A stretch of 64,000 bases of DNA from contig NZ_LWLS01000069.1 of the NCBI RefSeq assembly GCF_001905095.1, positions 1 to 64,000 of the forward strand, given 5' to 3'. This DNA comes from Micromonospora sp. CB01531 (GTDB lineage Bacteria > Actinomycetota > Actinomycetes > Mycobacteriales > Micromonosporaceae). The stretch's first letter is position 1. Each line of letters begins with the position of its first letter. The notes beneath the pieces are model-generated. The model searched no databases. It was not told the origin of the DNA and saw nothing but the letters and a program-made list of their open reading frames with translations. Of this stretch, positions 58,881 to 64,000 are shown one piece after another. The translations under genes were made by a program, and so were the position numbers.

Positions 58881-61049
58881 TCAGACCCCGACCTCGGCCT
58901 GTGCAGCCGAGGCCGCCTTCGGTGAGCGGCGTCCAGGCATCCACCAGTTGGCTTCGCCGCACAGTTCCATCACCGCGGGGACGAGGACCATCCGGATGAT
59001 GGTGGCGTCGACGAGGACGGCGATCGCCATGCCCAGACCGATCTGTTTGACCGAGACGTCGGGGCCGAGCACGGCGGTCGTGAAGATGGCGATCATGATG
59101 GCGGCCGCGGCCGTGATGACCTTGGCGGTTCGCGCCAGCCCGCGAGCCACGGCCGTCCGGGTGTCGCCGGTGCGCTCGTACTCCTCACGGATCCGCGAGA
59201 TCAGGAATACCTCGTAGTCCATCGACAGGCCGAACAGGAGTGGGAACATCATCATCGGTACCCAGGTTGTGATCGGCATGTCGGTGGGGAAACCGAGGGC
59301 CGAGCCGAGCCATCCCCACTGCACGATCGCGACCAGCACGCCGTAGGCGGCGCCGATCGACAGCAGGTTCATCACGGCGGCCTGCAGCGCGATCGTGACC
59401 GACCGGACCAGCACGACCAGCAGCAGCAGGGACAGCACGATGACGACCGTGATCATCAGGGGCAGGCGCGAGCTGGTGTCCGTGGCGAAGTCGATCGCGC
59501 CGGCGTTCGGGCCGCCGAGGTAGACCGCGTTGCCGCCGGATGCCTTGGACAACACGTCGTGGCGGAGCTTGTGCACCAGGTCCGCGGTCGCCTCGTCCTG
59601 GTATCCGGTCTTGGGGAAGGCCATGAAGACGGCGGCCTGCCCATCCTGGCTGATCCGGGGCTGAGTGGCGTAGGCGATGCCCTCGGTCTTTCTGACCGCT
59701 GCGACGACGGAGCTCAGAGAGGCGTCCGTGGAGTCGACCTCGGTGGCGAAGATCAGGGGTGCGCCGTAGCCGGGACCGAAGCCCTCGGAGAGGATCTCGT
59801 ATGAGGTGTAGCTGCTCCGGTCGCGGGGCTGGACACTGGCGTCGGGCAGGCTCAGCCGCATCGACAGCGCGGGGGCGGCCAGCACCAGCAGGCTCGCGCC
59901 GGCCAGAAGCGCGGCGACCAGCGGCTTGCGCTGCACCACGCCGGCCCAACGCTCGGCGGGGGTACGGCGCTCCCGGGACGGGACACCGCCGGTCCCGCGC
60001 CGGCGGGACGCGCGACGGGGCAGGCGCAGCGAGTTGATCCGGTGGCCGATGAAGCCCAGGAACGCCGGCAGCAGGGTAACCGCGGCGATCATCGTCACCA
60101 GCACCGTCACCGACGCGCCGATGGCCACACCGGTCATTATCTTCTGTCCCATGGCGATCAGGCCCAGCAGTGCGATCAAGACGGTCGTGCCGGCGAAAAG
60201 CACCGCGTGACCGGCGGTGGTGATGGCCTTGACCGTGGCGCTCTCAGGTTCGTCGCCGTCCTGCAGGCTGTCCTTGTAGCGGGTCAGGATGAACAGTGCG
60301 TAGTCGATGCCGACACCGAGCCCGATCAACGAGCAGACGAGCACAGTGAAATCCGGCGAGGGGACCACGTGCCCCACGAGCTTCATCAGGGCGATGCCGC
60401 CGAGGACCGCCATCAGTCCGGTCACGAGCGGCAGGCCCATCGCCACCAGCGACCCGAAGGCGATGAACAAGACCACCGCCGCAGTCAGGAGGCCCACACC
60501 CTCGGCCGGGCCCTGCGGGGGCGTTTCCGCCTTCTCCGCCTTCTCTCCGCCCAGCCCCAGCGTCACGCCGTCACCGGACGCGCCCTTGACCCTGTCCACC
60601 AGAGGCTTGACCTCAGTCTTCGCCACATCCTTGTCGGTCAACGGGATGGTGGTACGGGCGATACGGCGATCCTTCGTCACCAGATTCTCGTCCTGATACG
60701 GCGAGATCACCGGCCCGGTGATGGGGGAGGCGTCCAGATCGGCGATGACCTTCTCGATCTTTTGCCGGGCGGCGGGGTCGTCGATCCCGTTTTCCGCCTT
60801 GATCGCGAGAGTCAGGGTGTCCCCTTGCTGTTCGGGGAAGTGCTTCTCGATAAGGACCTGCGCCTTGGCGGAATCGGAGTCTCCACCGGCGTAGTCGTTG
60901 TCGGAGGCGGCGCCGTAGCTGAAGCCGACGAACGCCACGGCCATCACGCCGACGATCCAGGTCAGGAGGACCAGGCCGCGGCGCCGGTAACAGAACCGGG
61001 CTAGTCCCGCCAGGGCCCCATCCGTACGGGGAGCCTCGGTTGTCATCAT
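58881..61049 (-). CDS. MMPL-family (RND) exporter
   Basis: 722 residues. Two blocks of membrane helices with large extracytoplasmic loops. LVCSLIGLGVGIDYALFILTRYKDSLQDG (first GxxxD-Y pair that carries protons) and MMMFPLLFGLSMDYEVFLISRIREEYERTGDTRTAVARGL (second). N-terminus FCYRRRGLVLLTWIVGVMAVAFVGFSYGAASD. MMPL proteins export lipids or small hydrophobic molecules. ATG 61049 or 61046. GGAGAAG overlaps the stop of the preceding gene, so it is coupled within a four-gene operon. Confidence 0.95.
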   Translation of the reverse strand: MMTTEAPRTDGALAGLARFCYRRRGLVLLTWIVGVMAVAFVGFSYGAASDNDYAGGDSDSAKAQVLIEKHFPEQQGDTLTLAIKAENGIDDPAARQKIEKVIADLDASPITGPVISPYQDENLVTKDRRIARTTIPLTDKDVAKTEVKPLVDRVKGASGDGVTLGLGGEKAEKAETPPQGPAEGVGLLTAAVVLFIAFGSLVAMGLPLVTGLMAVLGGIALMKLVGHVVPSPDFTVLVCSLIGLGVGIDYALFILTRYKDSLQDGDEPESATVKAITTAGHAVLFAGTTVLIALLGLIAMGQKIMTGVAIGASVTVLVTMIAAVTLLPAFLGFIGHRINSLRLPRRASRRRGTGGVPSRERRTPAERWAGVVQRKPLVAALLAGASLLVLAAPALSMRLSLPDASVQPRDRSSYTSYEILSEGFGPGYGAPLIFATEVDSTDASLSSVVAAVRKTEGIAYATQPRISQDGQAAVFMAFPKTGYQDEATADLVHKLRHDVLSKASGGNAVYLGGPNAGAIDFATDTSSRLPLMITVVIVLSLLLLVVLVRSVTIALQAAVMNLLSIGAAYGVLVAIVQWGWLGSALGFPTDMPITTWVPMMMFPLLFGLSMDYEVFLISRIREEYERTGDTRTAVARGLARTAKVITAAAAIMIAIFTTAVLGPDVSVKQIGLGMAIAVLVDATIIRMVLVPAVMELCGEANWWMPGRRSPKAASAAQAEVGV

Positions 61050-61055
61050 CTTCTC

Positions 61056-61370
61056 CTAATCGTTGAGCGTTGCATTCGATCGACTTGATCCGTTGCCGGT
61101 GTGGCCGAAAATGTGCGTCAGCAGAATCGCGGTGTTCCGTGGCGCGTTTCGCAGCGGAGCGAGAATCGCCGACTCGGCGACTTTTCCCAGTGCCGTGTTG
61201 ACGACGTCCAGGTCGGCAGGGGAGAGGGACGGTGCTCGACGGGCCAGCCGACGCAGTTCGGCGTCGATGACGGACCGGTTGTGCCGGTGCACCAGGGCAA
61301 GGAGGTGTGACCTGAGCTGGTCCGCGCCGCCAGCGGGTTGACCAGCGGCGCGGGCTGAATCAGTGGCCAT
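61056..61370 (-). CDS. Stand-alone domain resembling the glutamyl-tRNA reductase dimerisation bundle
   Basis: 104 residues. HRHNRSVIDAELRRLARRAPSLSPADLDVVNTALGKVAESAILAPLRNAP resembles the C-terminal dimerisation domain of HemA (glutamyl-tRNA reductase), which has AELRRLA...P.L...V..TV..V...LLH.P at the same spacing. The catalytic and NADPH domains are absent. ATG 61370 overlaps the multicopper oxidase stop by 11 bases and its own stop is six bases before the MMPL start, so it is a true coupled gene. Function unknown. Oligomerisation or regulatory partner is possible. Confidence 0.8.
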   Translation of the reverse strand: MATDSARAAGQPAGGADQLRSHLLALVHRHNRSVIDAELRRLARRAPSLSPADLDVVNTALGKVAESAILAPLRNAPRNTAILLTHIFGHTGNGSSRSNATLND

Positions 61371-63357
61371 GGCTGGGGCTTCCGCCGTGCGAGCCGCCGA
61401 ATGGGGTCGTGACGCCGTCGTATTGGAGCCGCAGCATCATGCCCTGGTGCGCGTGCGGCAGGTTGTGGCAATGGTTCATCCAGATTCCCGGATTCGTAGC
61501 GTGGAACGCGACCTCCCACGTCTCGCCCGGTCGGACGTCGAAGGTGTCCACCCACAGCGGACTGCCGGTCGACGGCGTCCCGTTCCTGGACAGGATCAGC
61601 ACGGGATGGCCGTGCAGATGCCAGGGGTGCGTTTCCAGGCTTCGGTTGACGACGGTGAACCGGACGATGTCGCCTTCGGCGACGAGCTGGTCGGGGATGG
61701 AGGGGTGGCCCCGGCCGTTGACGGTCTGCGCATACGCCGGCTTCCCGTCGGTCATGGCCACTCCGCGGTCGAGGACCATGGTGAAGTGCCGGTCGGCGTT
61801 GCGGCTGTCGAAGGGCACGGCGGCCGGAACTCCGTACCGCAGCAGGTCGAGCTCCGGCAGGTCGGACGTTTCCTCGACACGCGCTTCACCGCGCGCATCG
61901 CCGCGCGGGCGTAGGCGCACTCCGCCGTCACGATCGTCGTCGACAACGAGCGCCACGGACGTGTCCGGCATGAGGAACACCAGGTCGTACCGCCCGCCCG
62001 CGGGCAGGTGCAGTCCGACGTCGCGGACCTCACCGGGCTGGTTGAGGTCTCGGCCGTCGACGGCCGCCACCCGGAACGGGGTTCCGGCGAGGACGATCCG
62101 GTGCGGGTCCGAGTCGGTGTTGATCACTCGTAGCCGAACGGGTGCACCGGGTGGTGCGGGGTGTTCGGTTCGGCCGTCTCTGCCGGCGATCACGACAGTG
62201 CCGTCGAAGGTGTGCACGGGCAGGGTCAGGTCCACCTGCTCCGCCGTGGCGGGTTCGTCGGCTCGCTGTCCGGCGCGCGGCTGCACGACGAGGGTCCCGT
62301 ACAGCCCCTTGTGTACCCCGACGTGGGACGCGTAGTGGGTGTGGTACCAGTAGGTGCCCACCTGGTCGGCGCGAAACCGGTAGACGAAGTCCGCACCGGG
62401 TCGCACGGCCAGCTGCGTCACGCCCGGCGCGCCGTCCTCGCCGCACGGTACGTCGTAGCCGTGCCAGTGCAGGGTCACGCCGTCGTCGATGTCGGCGTTG
62501 TGCAGCCGCACTTCGATCAGGTCCCCCTGGGTCGCGGTGATCGCCGGGCCCGGGACCGCCCCGTTGTAGGTCCAGGCGTCGATCTCCCGCCCGGACGGGA
62601 GTCGTACGGTGGCCTTCTTCGCGGTGAGCACCTGCCGCCGTACGGTGCCACCTGGTGCCGGTGAGCCGGGGCCGCGTAGGTCGGCCACCGACACGGCCGC
62701 TCGCGGCGAGCGTCCCGGGCCGCCGCCCCTGGTCACCGATTCGGTGGTGAGGAACGACAGCCCGGTGCCGGAACCGGCTGCGGTCACCACGACCGCGCCA
62801 CCGGTCCAGCCGAGGAACCGGCGGCGCGAGATCGCGCGTCGATCCTCCGGCACCTGCGCGATGCCCGCATCGGCGCTGTTCTCGACGGGCGTCGTGACCA
62901 CTCGCGCGGTCAGCAACGCGCTGGCGCCCACGAGCGAGATCGTGATCAAGGCCGCGCTCAAGGTGAGTGGGTATCCGGCCAGGAAGGTCACCACCAGACC
63001 GGCCAGCGCCGCGTAGCCCGCGGTGAACACCGAGACCACGCCACGTGCCGACACTCCAGCTGCTCGCCCCCGTCTTACCGCGAGCAGTTGCGGGCCGGCG
63101 AGCAGCACGGCGACGGCCCCGGCGGCCCCCAGCATCGGCAGCCCCAGGAGCACCTTCTCCTGTACGAACCACCAGCCCTGGCCGGCCAGCATCGCCACGG
63201 TGCCCACTCGGACCAGCGTCACGAGCACCGCCGCGACGAGGCCGGTGAGCGCCAGCCGGGTGCGGCGGAGCGCCAGTGTGACGCCGGCGGCGAACCACGC
63301 GGCGATGCTCAGCAGTGCGACGACGTGGTCCAGGATGATCCACAGCCCGGTGGTCAT
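61360..63357 (-). CDS. Membrane-fused multicopper oxidase
   Basis: 665 residues. The first about 165 form five or six membrane helices (MTTGLWIILDHVVALLSIAA...), then a Tat-like motif SRRRFLGWTGG within the protein, then a three-domain cupredoxin oxidase. Copper sites: HWHG, YWYHTHY, HPWHLHGH and HCHNLPHAHQGM (T1 Cys with axial Met) are complete. A His/Gly-rich tail (GGSHGGSPSHGH) may bind metal. It probably oxidises Cu(I), phenols or another extracellular substrate. It overlaps the DUF6220 gene (ATGA) upstream and the small HemA-like gene downstream. Confidence 0.93.
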   Translation of the reverse strand: MTTGLWIILDHVVALLSIAAWFAAGVTLALRRTRLALTGLVAAVLVTLVRVGTVAMLAGQGWWFVQEKVLLGLPMLGAAGAVAVLLAGPQLLAVRRGRAAGVSARGVVSVFTAGYAALAGLVVTFLAGYPLTLSAALITISLVGASALLTARVVTTPVENSADAGIAQVPEDRRAISRRRFLGWTGGAVVVTAAGSGTGLSFLTTESVTRGGGPGRSPRAAVSVADLRGPGSPAPGGTVRRQVLTAKKATVRLPSGREIDAWTYNGAVPGPAITATQGDLIEVRLHNADIDDGVTLHWHGYDVPCGEDGAPGVTQLAVRPGADFVYRFRADQVGTYWYHTHYASHVGVHKGLYGTLVVQPRAGQRADEPATAEQVDLTLPVHTFDGTVVIAGRDGRTEHPAPPGAPVRLRVINTDSDPHRIVLAGTPFRVAAVDGRDLNQPGEVRDVGLHLPAGGRYDLVFLMPDTSVALVVDDDRDGGVRLRPRGDARGEARVEETSDLPELDLLRYGVPAAVPFDSRNADRHFTMVLDRGVAMTDGKPAYAQTVNGRGHPSIPDQLVAEGDIVRFTVVNRSLETHPWHLHGHPVLILSRNGTPSTGSPLWVDTFDVRPGETWEVAFHATNPGIWMNHCHNLPHAHQGMMLRLQYDGVTTPFGGSHGGSPSHGH

Positions 63358-63782
63358 GGCGCCTGTCGCGCAGGCATGGCCGGCCTGGGCAGCTGGGTGT
63401 CCGGCCTGGACAGCTGCATGGCCTGACGGATGATCATCCCGGTGACTGCCACGATGGCGAGACCGTTGACCGCGTGCAGGCCGAAAACGAGCCCGCCGGC
63501 GGTGCCGTCGAGCGCCGTGGCGATCCCCTTGATCGCGAACTGGACAATCGCGAGCCCGGCGACCAGGCCACTCAGTCCGATGACCCGCCCGGGCATCCGG
63601 GCTGTCGCGGCGACGACGGTCACCAGGACCGCGATCAGAGCAATTCCGCCGCCCAGCGCGCGGTGCGGCTGGAAGGACTCATCGTTGGGTGCCGTGTCGA
63701 ACGCACCGCTGGCAGCCAGGAAGAACTGTGCGACGACGGCCAGCATCTGCAGGGCCGCCAGGCCGGCGAAGAATCTACGCAT
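63354..63782 (-). CDS. DUF6220-like four-helix membrane protein
   Basis: 142 residues, four membrane helices (FFAGLAALQMLAVVAQFFLAASG; GGIALIAVLVTVVAA; GLVAGLAIVQFAIKGIATAL; VFGLHAVNGLAIVAVTGMIIRQ). PHRALGG and FGLHAVNG contain the conserved His residues of this cytochrome-b-like small family, so haem or copper binding is imaginable. ATG 63782 has GAGGAG upstream. First gene of the operon and coupled by ATGA to the oxidase. Confidence 0.82.
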   Translation of the reverse strand: MRRFFAGLAALQMLAVVAQFFLAASGAFDTAPNDESFQPHRALGGGIALIAVLVTVVAATARMPGRVIGLSGLVAGLAIVQFAIKGIATALDGTAGGLVFGLHAVNGLAIVAVTGMIIRQAMQLSRPDTQLPRPAMPARQAP

Positions 63783-63876
63783 GGCACGCTCCTCGAAGTG
63801 GGTGAGGGTGATCGCTCATGGCGGAGATCGTCGCGCCGGTGAGGCCGCCGTGGCCTCTGACAACGGATGGCAGCGT

Positions 63877-63928
63877 CTACGCAATTGGGCGTAGACGACC
63901 TCGTTACTCACTACGCCAGTGCGCGTAG
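63877..63928. promoter_or_regulatory. Two CTACGC-N6-GCGTAG operators
   Basis: CTACGCAATTGGGCGTAG (63877-63894) and CTACGCCAGTGCGCGTAG (63911-63928) are the same palindrome with different centres, 34 bp apart centre to centre, upstream of the DUF6220-oxidase-MMPL operon. The spacing (about three helical turns) would allow cooperative binding of a dimeric repressor. Confidence 0.8.
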
Positions 63929-64000
63929 CAGGTCGCGCATCTCTGCCGAGCGTCGTCCGTGGGCGAGAACAGTAGGATCACCGCATGCAACCACGTGCCG
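63911..64000 (-). CDS. C-terminal end of an unidentified gene (runs off the window)
   Basis: A minus-strand frame enters from the window edge and ends VVACGDPTVLAHGRRSAEMR then DLLRALA with TAG at 63913-63911, inside the second operator. A plus-strand ATG at 63984 is the alternative reading. The C-terminus looks like that of small transcription regulators, so this may be the operon's regulator. Too short to identify. Confidence 0.4.
   Translation of the reverse strand, partial: RHVVACGDPTVLAHGRRSAEMRDLLRALA

Noticed and set aside
58675..58962. 95-residue minus-strand ORF overlapping the terminator after MMPL
   Set aside because: It reads through a perfect 17-bp terminator stem and into the end of the MMPL gene, with no Shine-Dalgarno or homology.

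Overview
The window is very GC-rich (roughly 70% or more), uses many GTG starts and has third codon positions that are almost always G or C. The order of the housekeeping genes (relA-apt-secF-secD-yajC-ruvB-ruvA-ruvC, with hisS, aspS and rarA close by) is that of an actinomycete chromosome. Short palindromes of the CTTTCCCGGAAAG type and a GAGCGAGCGGAGCGAG-type element between genes suggest Micromonospora or another Micromonosporaceae. The genus is an inference. No rRNA, tRNA, CRISPR array, insertion sequence or prophage was recognised.

Layout. 1-8.6 kb: a cut-off Pro/Gly-rich protein coupled to rarA, a two-helix peptide, two acetyltransferases, an MFS exporter coupled to its ArsR-type repressor behind a 20-bp perfect palindrome, an RmlD-like reductase and aspS. 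8.8-13.2 kb: a secreted chymotrypsin-like protease, an SGNH hydrolase whose signal peptide is out of frame, an HxlR regulator divergent from a thioesterase, and an acyl-ACP desaturase behind a 31-bp perfect palindrome. 13.2-26.8 kb is core: hisS, an MBL hydrolase, two tandem membrane-anchored cyclophilins, rel, apt, secF/secD/yajC and ruvB/ruvA/ruvC. 26.9-32.5 kb: a DUF1905 protein, a 3-hydroxybutyrate-type dehydrogenase followed by a GAF/PucR-type regulator, and a TetR/MFS drug-efflux operon.

32.5-34.4 kb holds a small secreted lysozyme-fold protein flanked by repeats. Upstream are about 75-bp tandem repeats and a duplicated 32-bp element. Downstream are a terminator, a 24-bp perfect inverted repeat and five 17-bp direct repeats. 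34.4-39.0 kb is a complete branched-chain amino-acid-type ABC importer (livG-livF-binding protein-livH-livM). 39.2-44.2 kb has the fused remains of a divergent TetR/flavoprotein pair, then alcohol dehydrogenase, aldehyde dehydrogenase, TetR and acyl-CoA dehydrogenase. The ALDH/ADH and acyl-CoA dehydrogenase promoters share a 19-bp AAACT-N9-AGTTT palindrome, so one TetR probably controls an oxidation pathway. 44.2-49.2 kb: a class V aminotransferase and a dicarboxylate symporter (dctA) divergent from a DcuS/CitA-like two-component pair.

49.2-64 kb is more accessory and partly less biased in codon use: a 36-residue membrane peptide, a beta-propeller lipoprotein, a DUF418 membrane protein, an alpha/beta hydrolase, an unknown acidic protein, a large secreted M14 carboxypeptidase-like protein, an SDR, a methyltransferase and a YCII protein. 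It ends with a tightly coupled four-gene operon (DUF6220 membrane protein, membrane-fused multicopper oxidase, a stand-alone domain resembling the glutamyl-tRNA reductase dimerisation bundle, and an MMPL exporter) behind two CTACGC-N6-GCGTAG palindromes. I consider this operon, the tandem repeats around 33 kb and the 34.2-34.4 kb repeat complex the best candidates for something undescribed.
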